Below, in pieces: positions 44,105-53,313 of a stretch of 64,000 nucleotides of DNA. The stretch lies in IMG/VR virus record IMGVR_UViG_3300028553_000013, positions 1-64,000 of that record. One strand, written 5' to 3'. The DNA comes from a virus. A model generated the notes under the pieces. The model saw only the letters and a program-made list of their open reading frames with translations. It did no database searches and had not been told where the DNA came from. How positions within the stretch are numbered: position 1 is the first letter of the stretch; each line of letters starts with the position of its first letter. A program made the position numbers and the translations under genes.

Positions 44105-46309
44105 ATGGCACTTCAGTTAGCATCTCCAGGTATTCGTGTAAGAGAGGTAGATCTAACCCGTGGCGGCGTAAATGCAACACTAAACGTCTCTGCAGGTATT
44201 GCTGCACCTTTTAAAAAGGGTCCTGTCAATGAAATAGTAAGAGTTACAAACGAAAAGGAATTAGTAGAAGTTTTTGGTGGTCCTGGTGTTGGTCTAACGG
44301 ACTATCATTACGAAAGTTGGTACGCAGCATCAAACTTCTTATCGTATGGTGGTCAGTTAGATGTAGTTAGAGCAGGCGGTGGACAACTAACCAATGCAAA
44401 CGCTGGTGTTGGTATTGCATCAACAACATCTCTAAGTATTAATAATTTTGATGATTACAATAACAACCACACTTCAGATACTTCTTTTTACTGGGCAGCA
44501 AAGAACCCAGGAAACTGGGCAGAAAATCTCAAAGTTTGTGTAATTGATGCGGCGGCAGATCAAAGAATTTCTGGAATTTCAACTACAGTTGTTGTAACTA
44601 CTGGTATTACTACCGCTTTTCATGGAATTCAAGTTGGTTATGCAGTAACTCAAACATTGAGTGGTGTTTCAATTGGTATTGGTACAACTGCAGCGGCAAG
44701 CGGATATCTAAAGGGTGTTGTTACTGCAATCGGAGCAAGTTTTGTTGATGTAAAAGTTGTAACTTATGTATCTGGATTTGGAACTGAAACTGCAGTAGAT
44801 TATCAATCTGGTTCTCTATATCAATTCACTACTGCTAACATTGGTTTCTCATCTTCTACCATAGGTGATGTTGGCATCATGACTGGTGGCAAATCACTAA
44901 CTGATTGGTATGATCAACAGAACGTTTTAACGAGCGTTGCTGATGGTGGTTCTGATGCAGTAACAGTATCTTGGAGATCGGTTCTTGCAAAACCAGGAAC
45001 TAACTCATATGTTGCTCAAAGAAACGGACGCAACGATGCACTAAATGTAGTTGTCATTGATGCTTCTGGTTCTGTAACAGGTGCTGTTGGATCAATTTTA
45101 GAAAAATTTGGTAATCTTTCAAAAGCAAAAGATGCTGAAGTTTCTCCACAGAAGTCAATTTACTATGAAGATTATCTTGCAGTAAATTCTGAGTATATCT
45201 ACGCTGGTCTATCTCCAGTGAATGCAACTGATACTTACTGGGGAACAAGATCACGTCCTAGTGGATTTAGTACTGGTGTTATTGCAATAACAGCATCTGC
45301 TGGTTCGTGGGGACAGGAAGCAAAAAACATTACATTCTCCTCACTGGGAAATGCTAATTACAGCCTAACAGGTGGTAAGGATTATCAAGGAGTTGGATAT
45401 TATGATGCTCCACTTGGAGATCTTCTAACTGCATATGATTTGTTATCAGATCCTGTAAATAGTGATATTAGGTTCTTATTACAGGGCGGTGCTTATAAAT
45501 CTAAGGAAGAAGAACAAGCAAAAGCAAATAAACTAATTTCAATATGTGAAGAACGCAAGGATTGTGTCGCATTTATTTCACCAAATAGAGATAGTGTTGT
45601 AAACGTTACAAACACAAGTACACAACTAACGAATGTTCTATCATTCTTTGCTCCACTTTCATCGTCTTCTTACGTCGTATTTGATAATAGCTATCAATAC
45701 GTTTATGATCGTTTCAATAAGAGATTTATATATATTCCTTGTTCAAACGATATAGCAGGTCTATGTGTAAGAACTGATAGAGATCAATTCCCTTGGTTCT
45801 CACCAGCAGGAACAAGCAGAGGTTCTCTAAACTTTGCAGTCAAACTTGCGTTTAACCCAGGACAAGATGCAAGAGATAGATTGTATTCAAACAGGATCAA
45901 TCCAATTATCGCATCACCTGGTTCTGGAATTATTCTCTTCGGAGATAAGACTGGACTAGGATTTGAAAGTGCATTTGATCGCATCAATGTAAGACGCTTA
46001 TTCATCACCATTGAAAAAGCAATTGAAAATGCTGCTAAAGCACAATTATTTGAACTCAATGATGCTGGAACAAGATCTAACTTTGTAAATATCGTTGAAC
46101 CATATCTACGTGATGTTCAAGCGAAACGAGGTGTAACTGAGTTCCTTGTTGTTTGTGACGAAACAAATAACACACCTGACGTAATTGATCGTAATGAGTT
46201 TATCGCTGACATCTACGTGAAGCCAGCAAGATCGATTAATTTTATCGGTCTAACGTTCGTCGCCACGAGAACGGGAGTTTCGTTCTCCGAAATCGTCGGC
46301 ACCGTTTGA
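44105..46309 (+). CDS. 18: Tail sheath protein (gp18-like), 734 aa
   Basis: Contractile sheath subunit. The N-terminus MALQLASPGIRVREVDLTRGG is the sheath insertion/handshake arm (typical 'SPGV.v.E.D.t'). The C-terminal domain, from about residue 560, has GLCVRTDRDQFPWFSPAGTSRG, NRINPIIASPGSGIILFGDKT and INVRRLFITIEKAIENAA, the conserved sheath core. The middle is a longer variable domain with many Gly/Val/Thr repeats compared with T4 gp18 (659 aa). Preceded by a late promoter and followed 18 bp later by gp19. Confidence 0.97.
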   Translation: MALQLASPGIRVREVDLTRGGVNATLNVSAGIAAPFKKGPVNEIVRVTNEKELVEVFGGPGVGLTDYHYESWYAASNFLSYGGQLDVVRAGGGQLTNANAGVGIASTTSLSINNFDDYNNNHTSDTSFYWAAKNPGNWAENLKVCVIDAAADQRISGISTTVVVTTGITTAFHGIQVGYAVTQTLSGVSIGIGTTAAASGYLKGVVTAIGASFVDVKVVTYVSGFGTETAVDYQSGSLYQFTTANIGFSSSTIGDVGIMTGGKSLTDWYDQQNVLTSVADGGSDAVTVSWRSVLAKPGTNSYVAQRNGRNDALNVVVIDASGSVTGAVGSILEKFGNLSKAKDAEVSPQKSIYYEDYLAVNSEYIYAGLSPVNATDTYWGTRSRPSGFSTGVIAITASAGSWGQEAKNITFSSLGNANYSLTGGKDYQGVGYYDAPLGDLLTAYDLLSDPVNSDIRFLLQGGAYKSKEEEQAKANKLISICEERKDCVAFISPNRDSVVNVTNTSTQLTNVLSFFAPLSSSSYVVFDNSYQYVYDRFNKRFIYIPCSNDIAGLCVRTDRDQFPWFSPAGTSRGSLNFAVKLAFNPGQDARDRLYSNRINPIIASPGSGIILFGDKTGLGFESAFDRINVRRLFITIEKAIENAAKAQLFELNDAGTRSNFVNIVEPYLRDVQAKRGVTEFLVVCDETNNTPDVIDRNEFIADIYVKPARSINFIGLTFVATRTGVSFSEIVGTV

Positions 46310-46327
46310 TACTAGGAGAATAAAACA

Positions 46328-46960
46328 ATGCCATTACAGAACACAAACATCTTTAATACTCCTAATAATGGAAGAACAATTGACAATTTCAAGTCAAGAC
46401 TTGTTCAAGGTGGTGCTAGAGCAAATCTTTTTGAAGTAGAAATGAATTTCCCATCAGGGAATGGAATTTTTGATGAGATTGGTGACACTTCATATAGAAT
46501 GCTCATCAAAGGTGCTCAACTTCCAGCATCAAATATTGCTGAAGTTATTGTTCCTTTTCGTGGTAGACAACTCAAAGTTGCTGGTGATAAAAGAATTGAT
46601 CCATGGACAATTACAGTCATCAACGATGCTGACTTCAAACTAAGAGAAGCATTTGAAAAGTGGTCAAACTACATCACCAAAATTTCTGATGGTTCGGGTA
46701 CAATAAACCCAGCAGATTATTTTGCTGATTGGGTTGTATCTCAACTAGGACGTGCAGAAACCGTTCCTACTCCTGGTTCTCAAAATGCTACACCAATTCC
46801 AGTAAAGCGTGCATACAAGATGCACGGATGCTGGCCAAGTTCAGTTGGTGCTATTGAACTTTCTTACGACACTGCTGACGTTATTGAAGAATTTTCGGTA
46901 ACACTGCAAGTTCAATGGTGGGAAGCTTATACGGGTTCAAATACAGATTCCGTAGTCTGA
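46328..46960 (+). CDS. 19: Tail tube protein (gp19-like), 210 aa
   Basis: Tube subunit that polymerises inside the sheath. Typical features are FKSRLVQGGARANLFEVEMNFP near the N-terminus, YRMLIKGAQLPASNIAEVIVPFRGRQLKVAGDKRIDPWTITVIND in the core, and SYDTADVIEEFSVTLQVQWWEAY at the C-terminus. A good AGGAG ribosome-binding site precedes the ATG. Length is near T4 gp19 (163) with a modest insertion near residue 130-150. Confidence 0.95.
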   Translation: MPLQNTNIFNTPNNGRTIDNFKSRLVQGGARANLFEVEMNFPSGNGIFDEIGDTSYRMLIKGAQLPASNIAEVIVPFRGRQLKVAGDKRIDPWTITVINDADFKLREAFEKWSNYITKISDGSGTINPADYFADWVVSQLGRAETVPTPGSQNATPIPVKRAYKMHGCWPSSVGAIELSYDTADVIEEFSVTLQVQWWEAYTGSNTDSVV

Positions 46961-46988
46961 TAAATAGTCAAAACAGTTTATTATATTG

Positions 46989-48635
46989 ATGGCGAAACTT
47001 TTTGGTTTTTCAATTGACGATCAGGAAAATAAGTCTAAAGGCATAGTCAGTCCAGTTCCTCCAAACAATGAGGATGGATCTGACTATTATCTTTCTTCAG
47101 GTTTCTATGGACAATATGTAGATATTGAAGGTGTCTTTAGAACAGAATTTGATATTGTTAAAAAATATCGTGATATGTCATTGCATCCAGAATGCGATAC
47201 TGCAATTGAACATGTTGTAAATGAAGCAATTGTTTCAGATTTAAATGATAGTCCTGTTGAAATTGATTTAGATAATCTTCAAATCGGTGCTTCACTCAAA
47301 AAAGTAATTAGACAAGAGTTCAAGTACGTAAAAGATTTACTTGAATTTGATAAAAAATCACACGAAATTTTTCGCAACTGGTATGTTGATGGTAAAATTC
47401 ATTATCACAAAGTAATTGATTTAGAAAAACCTGATGAAGGTATCAAAGAAGTAAGATATATTGATGCTTTAAAGATAAAATTTATGCGAGTTCGTCCCAA
47501 TGATAAAAAAGCATTGCCAGCAAGACCTTATAGTGAAGATGTAACAACTACTAAAGATGCTGATATAGTAGAATTTTATACATATTATCCAGAAGGTGTT
47601 GCCCAACAATATGGATCAATTACCGGAAAGGGTATAAAAATTGCAAAAGATGCAATTACACATGTAACTTCAGGACTTGTAGATAGAAATAAACATTTAA
47701 CACTATCATATTTACATAAAGCAATTAAATCTCTCAATCAACTTCGCATGATTGAAGATAGTCTTGTAATTTATAGATTGTCTCGTGCTCCAGAACGTCG
47801 TATTTTTTATATTGATGTTGGCAATTTACCAAAAGTAAAAGCAGAACAATATCTTCGTGATGTTATGAGCCGTTATCGTAACAAACTTGTTTACGATGCA
47901 AACACTGGTGAAATTAAAGATGATAAAAAGCATATGTCCATGCTAGAAGATTTCTGGCTACCTCGTCGTGAAGGTGGACGTGGAACAGAAATTACTACGC
48001 TTCCTGGTGGACAAAATCTTGGTGAACTTACTGACGTTGATTATTTTCAAAAAAAACTTTATAGATCTTTAAATGTTCCTGATAGTAGAATTGGATCTGA
48101 TAGTGGTTTCAATCTAGGACGTTCATCAGAAATTCTTCGTGATGAATTGATGTTTAGTAAGTTTGTAGGTCGTTTAAGAAAACGTTTTAGTGCATTATTC
48201 TTAGATCTTCTTAAAACACAACTTATTCTAAAAAATATTGTAACTCCAGAAGATTGGGAGGTAATGGCAGAACATATTCAATTTGATTATATTTACGACA
48301 ATCATTTTGCCGAATTAAAAAATACAGAATTAATGAATGAACGTCTCAATCTTATGGTTGCTATTGAACCATATATTGGAACTTATTATTCTAGGGATTA
48401 TGTAAAACGTAAGGTTCTTCGTCAAACTGATGAAGAAATTATAGAAATGGAAGGAGAGATGGAAAATGAAAATCAAATAGGTATTGGAATTCCATTAGAA
48501 ACTCAAAATACAATTATGCAAGGTCAAATGCAAAATGATCTTGGTATGAAACAAATGGAACCAAATCTAGATAACAAGAAAGACGGTGGATCAACTAAAG
48601 CACCGTCAATAAATATCAAAAAAGCTAAGATATAA
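46989..48635 (+). CDS. 20: Portal vertex protein (gp20-like), 548 aa
   Basis: The dodecameric portal is where the head assembles and DNA enters. Diagnostic segments are FRTEFDIVKKYRDMSLHPECDTAIEHVVNEAIVSD, NWYVDGKIHYHKVIDLEKP, LSRAPERRIFYIDVGNLPKVKAEQYLRDVMSRYRNKLVYDANTGE and LPGGQNLGELTDVDYFQKKLYRSLNVPDSRI. This is the gene commonly used as a cyanomyovirus marker. I use ATG 46989 and not the TTG one codon earlier. GATAAATA at 46959-46966 could be a variant late promoter. Confidence 0.97.
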   Translation: MAKLFGFSIDDQENKSKGIVSPVPPNNEDGSDYYLSSGFYGQYVDIEGVFRTEFDIVKKYRDMSLHPECDTAIEHVVNEAIVSDLNDSPVEIDLDNLQIGASLKKVIRQEFKYVKDLLEFDKKSHEIFRNWYVDGKIHYHKVIDLEKPDEGIKEVRYIDALKIKFMRVRPNDKKALPARPYSEDVTTTKDADIVEFYTYYPEGVAQQYGSITGKGIKIAKDAITHVTSGLVDRNKHLTLSYLHKAIKSLNQLRMIEDSLVIYRLSRAPERRIFYIDVGNLPKVKAEQYLRDVMSRYRNKLVYDANTGEIKDDKKHMSMLEDFWLPRREGGRGTEITTLPGGQNLGELTDVDYFQKKLYRSLNVPDSRIGSDSGFNLGRSSEILRDELMFSKFVGRLRKRFSALFLDLLKTQLILKNIVTPEDWEVMAEHIQFDYIYDNHFAELKNTELMNERLNLMVAIEPYIGTYYSRDYVKRKVLRQTDEEIIEMEGEMENENQIGIGIPLETQNTIMQGQMQNDLGMKQMEPNLDNKKDGGSTKAPSINIKKAKI

Positions 48636-48638
48636 ATA
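48631..48638 (+). promoter_or_regulatory. T4-type late promoter overlapping the gp20 stop
   Basis: Perfect TATAAATA, followed directly by AATATAGG; it includes the gp20 stop codon and lies 22 bp before the ATG at 48661. It would drive the prohead genes. Confidence 0.75.
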
Positions 48639-48660
48639 AATATAGGCATTTTTACAAATT

Positions 48661-48852
48661 ATGAATTCTGCAGAATTAGTTGATATTTTAGTTTCTGATG
48701 CTCCGTCATCAGAAATTTCCGATTACATTAAAAGTCTTTTGTTTGCAAAAACAAGTGAAAAAGTTGATACTTTAAAACCAGCAGTTGCTTCTGGTCTATT
48801 TGGAGAAGATGATAATATTGAAGATGAAATCGAAAACGAAGAGGAAGCATGA
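48661..48852 (+). CDS. 67: gp67-like prohead core protein, 63 aa
   Basis: T4 gp67 is a small, very acidic internal core protein encoded between portal gp20 and protease gp21. This gene has the same place, size class and make-up: a helical N-terminal half (AELVDILVSDAPSSEISDYIKSLLF) and an acidic tail (GEDDNIEDEIENEEEA). Sequence similarity is weak, so the call rests mainly on synteny and composition. It overlaps the next ORF by 4 bases. Confidence 0.6.
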   Translation: MNSAELVDILVSDAPSSEISDYIKSLLFAKTSEKVDTLKPAVASGLFGEDDNIEDEIENEEEA

Positions 48853-49415
48853 GCGCATCTCAACCATTAAAGTTATATCAAACTGTTGGAAAGTTATCTG
48901 CCGCTAATGCAAGTTCAGTAACTTCAAATCCATTTATTATTAGAACTGGTACAATTTTATCAGTAGCTTCGACAACAAGAGGTGGTGGTAGTATTGGAAT
49001 TTGCAATACAACAACAGATGCTGGAATTGGATCTATTTTTGTAAACAGAGAAGATTCAATTCTTTATCGTTATGGACATCCAGCACAATCGACAGTTATT
49101 GGCATAACTACTGGAGCATCAACAGTTCTAACATTAGATCATCCAGATACTAAATTGAGAGTTGGTGATTATATTCAACTAGTAGGCGCTGGATCTACAT
49201 ATATAACATCACTTTTACATAAACAAATCACTGCAATTTCAAGTCCGCAACAGTGGAATAACTACACAATGGCGGTTACAGTGAATGCAAATACAAGTTC
49301 TGGTCATCATGCGTTTGTTGGTTTTGCAACTGCAGCAAAATCAGTAGTTTTTGTTCTTGCACCAGAAAATGTTTCTGGATGTGATATGTTCATCCACGAG
49401 GTTCAAATAGCATGA
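48849..49415 (+). CDS. Conserved cyanophage virion-region protein, 188 aa
   Basis: Starts within the stop of the gp67-like gene (ATGA) and overlaps gp21 the same way, so it belongs to the prohead operon. It is beta-rich, with Gly/Ser/Thr turns (TTRGGGSIGICNTTTDAGIGSIFVNRE, GASTVLTLDHPDTKLRVGDYIQLVG) and no acidic core-protein character, so it is not an obvious gp68. A capsid-associated or decoration role is possible but unproven. Confidence 0.6.
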   Translation: MSASQPLKLYQTVGKLSAANASSVTSNPFIIRTGTILSVASTTRGGGSIGICNTTTDAGIGSIFVNREDSILYRYGHPAQSTVIGITTGASTVLTLDHPDTKLRVGDYIQLVGAGSTYITSLLHKQITAISSPQQWNNYTMAVTVNANTSSGHHAFVGFATAAKSVVFVLAPENVSGCDMFIHEVQIA

Positions 49416-50059
49416 AATTAATCTCCGAAGAAATCGAAGCAGTAGAAGTTATTACCGAAGAAAAAAATGGTAAGAAAATTCTTTACATTCAAGGTCCATT
49501 CCTTCAAGCTGAAGTAGTTAATCGCAACAAACGTTGCTATCCACTTCAGATAATGATGAATGAAGTAAAGAGATATACTGAATCCTTTATTAATAAAGGT
49601 CGTGCTCTTGGAGAACTTGGACATCCTGATGGTCCACAAATTAATCTTGATCGTGTATCACATAAAATTGTTGCACTAACACAAGAAGGAAATAATTTTG
49701 TTGGTAAAGCACAAATCCTGAGTACACCAATGGGGAAGATTGCATCTTCACTTATTGGTGAGGGTGTAAAACTAGGAGTTTCTTCTAGAGGAATGGGATC
49801 CATTTATATGAAAAATGGTATCAATTACGTTGGTGAAGACTTTATGTTAGCGACTGCTGCTGACATTGTTTCAGATCCTTCTGCACCTGATGCATTTGTT
49901 AATGGTATTATGGAAGGTAAAGAATGGGTATGGGACGGTGGAGTATTACGTGAACTTCATTGTGAGCAAATAAAGAAGACAATAAATACTTTAGTAGATC
50001 AGGACATTTTAGAGGCAAATAAACTACGTCTCTTTGCAAACTTCCTATCAAATCTATAA
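49412..50059 (+). CDS. 21: Prohead maturation protease (gp21-like), 215 aa
   Basis: Serine protease that trims head proteins during maturation. Conserved marks are FLQAEVVNRNKRCYPLQIM near 30-48, the catalytic His in ALGELGHP (His71), and the catalytic Ser region KLGVSSRGMGS (Ser124 or Ser125). SDPSAPDAFVNG resembles the T4 GPSAPDAWV. Length is similar to T4 gp21 (212). Coupled to the upstream gene by ATGA and followed by a late promoter and gp22. Confidence 0.95.
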   Translation: MKLISEEIEAVEVITEEKNGKKILYIQGPFLQAEVVNRNKRCYPLQIMMNEVKRYTESFINKGRALGELGHPDGPQINLDRVSHKIVALTQEGNNFVGKAQILSTPMGKIASSLIGEGVKLGVSSRGMGSIYMKNGINYVGEDFMLATAADIVSDPSAPDAFVNGIMEGKEWVWDGGVLRELHCEQIKKTINTLVDQDILEANKLRLFANFLSNL

Positions 50060-50061
50060 TT

Positions 50062-50069
50062 TATAAATA
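50062..50069 (+). promoter_or_regulatory. T4-type late promoter before gp22
   Basis: Perfect TATAAATA, 35 bp upstream of the gp22 ATG, immediately after the gp21 stop. A purine-rich GGAAAGAAAAA precedes the start codon. Confidence 0.8.
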
Positions 50070-50104
50070 ATAACAGAAATTCTAGGTATTCTTGGAAAGA
50101 AAAA

Positions 50105-51202
50105 ATGACCGTTAATAACGAACTACATGAGATGGAAAACCAGGTAACCCGTGGTGCTAAGGCTGCTGATTCGATGCCAAAAGCGTCTAACTATGTACCT
50201 GATACTAGTTCTATCGAGAATCTTGGTGGTCCAACTCCGCAAAATTCAAGACCAACTGACGATAGCAATAAGATGAAAACACCTTCTGCATCTTTTGCTC
50301 AATCTGGTGATGTTCAATTCAAAGGTGCTTCTGGAAAAATACAACTACCTGGTCCTGCTGCTTTAAAAGCAACTGGATATGGTCGTGGTGCTAATGAGGA
50401 AGTTGAGCAAGAAGACGAAAGTGTAATTGCTGAAACCGAAGAATTAGAAGATCAAGTTGAAGAAGAAATTGAAGAGGAAGAAGAAGAAGAAGAACTAGAT
50501 CTTGAAGAGGATGTAAAAGCACTTCTAAAAGGCGAAGATCTTTCCGAAGAATTTCAAAATAAAGCAAAGACAGTTTTTGAAGCAGCTGTTCGTTCAAAAA
50601 TCGGTTCTCTGAAAGAAACTTTAGAAAACCGTTATGCTACAGTTCTTGTTGAGCAAGTAGAAGCAATCAAGAGCGAACTAACCGAGCGTGTTGATTCATA
50701 TCTAGAGTATGTTGCTAATGAGTGGATCAACGAAAACGAATTACAAGTTGAGACAGGACTAAGAGGTGAACTCTCGGAGTCCTTTATGACTGGTCTTAAG
50801 AACCTTTTTGAAGAACATTATGTAGAAATCCCTGAAGATAAATATAATGTTCTTGAGGCTATGGTCGAGAAACTTGATGAAATGGAGACAAAACTCAACG
50901 AACAGATCGACACCAATATTGCTCTAACCAAGCGTTTATCGGAATCTGTTTCTGACAACATCCTAGATGAAGTAAGTGGAGGTCTTGCTCTTTCCCAAAA
51001 GGAAAAACTAGCAAGTCTTGCTGAAGGTGTTGAGTTTGATAGTGAAGAACAATATCGTGAAAAACTTGCTACGCTACGTGAAGCATATTTTGCTTCTAAG
51101 CCTGTATTAAATTCACAAGAAGTCATTTCAGAGGATGCACTTGCTGATGATGTATCACCAGTAATGTCTGCATATCTCAATGCATTGACTAAGTTCAACT
51201 AA
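50105..51202 (+). CDS. 22: Prohead scaffold/core protein (gp22-like), 365 aa
   Basis: Main internal scaffold of the prohead, later degraded by gp21. The N-terminal ~90 residues are polar and low-complexity. Residues ~98-135 form an extreme Glu-rich block (EVEQEDESVIAETEELEDQVEEE...). The remainder is long helix/coiled-coil (VFEAAVRSKIGSLKETLENRY, EAMVEKLDEMETKLNEQIDTN). This composition and the place between gp21 and gp23 fit gp22. T4 gp22 is 269 aa. Confidence 0.9.
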   Translation: MTVNNELHEMENQVTRGAKAADSMPKASNYVPDTSSIENLGGPTPQNSRPTDDSNKMKTPSASFAQSGDVQFKGASGKIQLPGPAALKATGYGRGANEEVEQEDESVIAETEELEDQVEEEIEEEEEEEELDLEEDVKALLKGEDLSEEFQNKAKTVFEAAVRSKIGSLKETLENRYATVLVEQVEAIKSELTERVDSYLEYVANEWINENELQVETGLRGELSESFMTGLKNLFEEHYVEIPEDKYNVLEAMVEKLDEMETKLNEQIDTNIALTKRLSESVSDNILDEVSGGLALSQKEKLASLAEGVEFDSEEQYREKLATLREAYFASKPVLNSQEVISEDALADDVSPVMSAYLNALTKFN

Positions 51203-51214
51203 TTGATTTTTTTG

Positions 51215-51235
51215 TAAACACTAAACACTAAACAC
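51215..51235 (+). repeat. Triple TAAACAC tandem repeat in the gp23 leader
   Basis: Three perfect, contiguous copies of TAAACAC between the gp22 stop and the gp23 ATG. No TATAAATA is present in this 56-bp gap, so the repeat or an internal gp22 site may shape gp23 expression. An AACGGAG ribosome-binding-like sequence follows. Confidence 0.7.
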
Positions 51236-51258
51236 TTTCCAAAACGGAGTAAACTATC

Positions 51259-52662
51259 ATGTTCAATTCTGCTGCACTGCAGAAGAAGTGGGCTCCTCTT
51301 CTAGAGGCACAAGGTCTTGATTCAATCAAAGACAACCACAGAAGAGCAGTTACTGCCCAACTTCTTGAAAACCAAGAAAGATTTCTAAGAGAAGAGCGTG
51401 CTTTTCTAACTGAAGGACCTCCAACAATTAACACCGACCCTTCTGCAACAGGTAATGCAGGTTTCAGTGGTTCTGGTGCATCACCTGTTGCTGGTTTCGA
51501 TCCAGTTCTAATCTCATTGATTAGACGTGCAATGCCTAACTTGGTCGCCTATGACCTAGCAGGTGTTCAACCAATGAACGGTCCAACAGGTCTTATCTTT
51601 GCGATGAGAACCCGTTACGACAACCAGAACGGTACTGAAGCATTCTTCAACGAACCAGATTCTGCATTCTCTGCACAAAACTCTGCAGCAACTCTTACCC
51701 AAGGCGACTACACTGGTGGTTCCGATGATGGCACCAACGTTGGTTTTGGTACAACTGCACAGTCAGGCACCAATCCATCGATCCTAAATGGTGGCGTAAA
51801 TAATACCTACAACCTAGGTCAAGGTTTTAACACCCAATCACTAGAAACACTTGGTGATAATAGTGCTACTAACGACTTCCGCGAAATGGCTTTCTCTATT
51901 GAGAAAGTTAGTGTTGCCGCAAAGTCAAGAGCACTTAAAGCTGAGTACTCGCTAGAACTAGCACAAGACCTTAAGGCAATCCACGGTCTTGATGCTGAAG
52001 CTGAACTAGCAAATATCCTCAGCACTGAAATTCTTGCTGAGATCAACCGTGAGATCATCCGTACAATCTACAAGGTTGCTAGAACAGGTGCTCAAACCAA
52101 CGTTGCAACCGCTGGTATATTTGACCTAGACGTTGATTCCAACGGTCGTTGGATGGTTGAGAAGTTCAAGGGACTAATGTTCCAACTTGAGCGTGATGCA
52201 AACGCTATTGCACAAGAAACTCGTAGAGGAAAGGGCAATATTATCCTTTGTTCTGCTGACGTTGCTTCTGCACTTGCTGCTGCTGGTCAACTGGATTACA
52301 CTCCAGCACTTTCAGCAAACCTACAGGTTGACGACACTGGTAATACCTTCGCTGGTGTTCTAAACGGTCGCTTCAAGGTCTATATCGATCCATTCGCTGC
52401 AAACCTAACCGCAGATCAGTACTACGTCATGGGTTATAAGGGTTCAACTCCTTATGATGCAGGTCTATTCTATTGCCCATACGTTCCTCTTCAGATGGTT
52501 CGTGCAGTTGGTCAGGATAACTTCCAGCCTAAGATTGGATTTAAGACCCGCTACGGCATGGTCGCAAACCCATTCGCTGAAGGAACTGGTGCTGGCGCAG
52601 GTCGCATTGCTGAGAACACCAACCGTTACTACAGAAGAGTAAAGGTACAAAACCTAATGTGA
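51259..52662 (+). CDS. 23: Major capsid protein (gp23-like), 467 aa
   Basis: HK97-fold major head protein. The N-terminal prohead sequence MFNSAALQKKWAPLLEAQGL is conserved. A probable gp21 cleavage site is FLTE|GPP after Glu52, following the Leu-X-Glu rule known from T4. Strongly conserved core segments are LISLIRRAMPNLVAYDLAGVQPMNGPTGLIFAMR, MAFSIEKVSVAAKSRALKAEYSLELAQDLKA and GFKTRYGMVANPFAEG. Codons here are visibly more GC-rich and regular than in neighbouring genes, as expected for a highly expressed gene. A terminator follows. Confidence 0.98.
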   Translation: MFNSAALQKKWAPLLEAQGLDSIKDNHRRAVTAQLLENQERFLREERAFLTEGPPTINTDPSATGNAGFSGSGASPVAGFDPVLISLIRRAMPNLVAYDLAGVQPMNGPTGLIFAMRTRYDNQNGTEAFFNEPDSAFSAQNSAATLTQGDYTGGSDDGTNVGFGTTAQSGTNPSILNGGVNNTYNLGQGFNTQSLETLGDNSATNDFREMAFSIEKVSVAAKSRALKAEYSLELAQDLKAIHGLDAEAELANILSTEILAEINREIIRTIYKVARTGAQTNVATAGIFDLDVDSNGRWMVEKFKGLMFQLERDANAIAQETRRGKGNIILCSADVASALAAAGQLDYTPALSANLQVDDTGNTFAGVLNGRFKVYIDPFAANLTADQYYVMGYKGSTPYDAGLFYCPYVPLQMVRAVGQDNFQPKIGFKTRYGMVANPFAEGTGAGAGRIAENTNRYYRRVKVQNLM

Positions 52663-52680
52663 TCTTGGATCACATTCATT

Positions 52681-52711
52681 AGGATCTTCTTTTGTAAGGA
52701 GATCCTTTTTT
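52681..52711 (+). terminator. Rho-independent terminator after gp23
   Basis: AGGATCTTCTT (52681-52691) pairs with AAGGAGATCCT (52696-52706), with one G-U wobble and a TTGT loop, followed by five Ts. It ends the capsid transcript. Confidence 0.9.
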
Positions 52712-52717
52712 ATTGCC

Positions 52718-52725
52718 TATAAATA
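52718..52725 (+). promoter_or_regulatory. T4-type late promoter before gp3
   Basis: Perfect TATAAATA in the context TGCCTATAAATA (same as before gp25), directly after the gp23 terminator and 21 bp before the gp3 start. Confidence 0.8.
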
Positions 52726-52746
52726 ATCCTAGCTTGGGAAGTTGAC

Positions 52747-53313
52747 TTGTCAAATAATCCGTGTACCCTACATCAAGTTTCAAATAAAAACTTTCTGTCA
52801 TTGGGTGGATTCAAACTTATTATCAATAGGTGTCCAAAGGTAGATTTTCTTTGCAACAAAGCAAATTTACCAGGTCTGACATTGGGTAGTTCAACGCAAT
52901 CAACATATCTAAAAGACATTCCTGTTCCAGGAGACAAACTTAGATATGAAGATCTGTCAGTCAATTTTATTGTAGATGAGGAATTGGAAAATTACCATCA
53001 AATCTACCAGTGGATGACATCATTAGGATATCCACAATCAATTGCACAATACTCTGAATTACAAACAAAAAACAGATTTTATCCAAATACAGATGCAAAT
53101 GATCCGTACAGCGAAAGGTCTGATGCTACATTATTAATTTTGAATAGCAATTATCAAACTGCTGGAAAGGTAGTCTTTAAAGATATATTTCCAATATTTC
53201 TTTCAGGAATTCCTTTCGATGCAACGTTGCAAGAACAGCAATACTACACTGCAACTTGCACATTCCGTTATACTATTTTTGATTTGATTGACATTGATGG
53301 AAAAAAAGTTTAG
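52747..53313 (+). CDS. 3: Tail completion/sheath stabiliser (gp3-like), 188 aa
   Basis: In T4, gp3 terminates the tail tube. The sequence (NFLSLGGFKLIINRCPKVDFLCNKANLPGLTLGSSTQSTYLKDIPVPGDKLRYEDLSVNFIVDEELENYHQIYQWM) is the tail-tube-related pattern found in gp3 of cyanophages. The start is TTG at 52747 (MSNNPCT); no ATG nearby keeps the conserved N-terminus. It overlaps uvsY by 17 bases. Late expression fits the promoter upstream. Confidence 0.85.
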   Translation: MSNNPCTLHQVSNKNFLSLGGFKLIINRCPKVDFLCNKANLPGLTLGSSTQSTYLKDIPVPGDKLRYEDLSVNFIVDEELENYHQIYQWMTSLGYPQSIAQYSELQTKNRFYPNTDANDPYSERSDATLLILNSNYQTAGKVVFKDIFPIFLSGIPFDATLQEQQYYTATCTFRYTIFDLIDIDGKKV

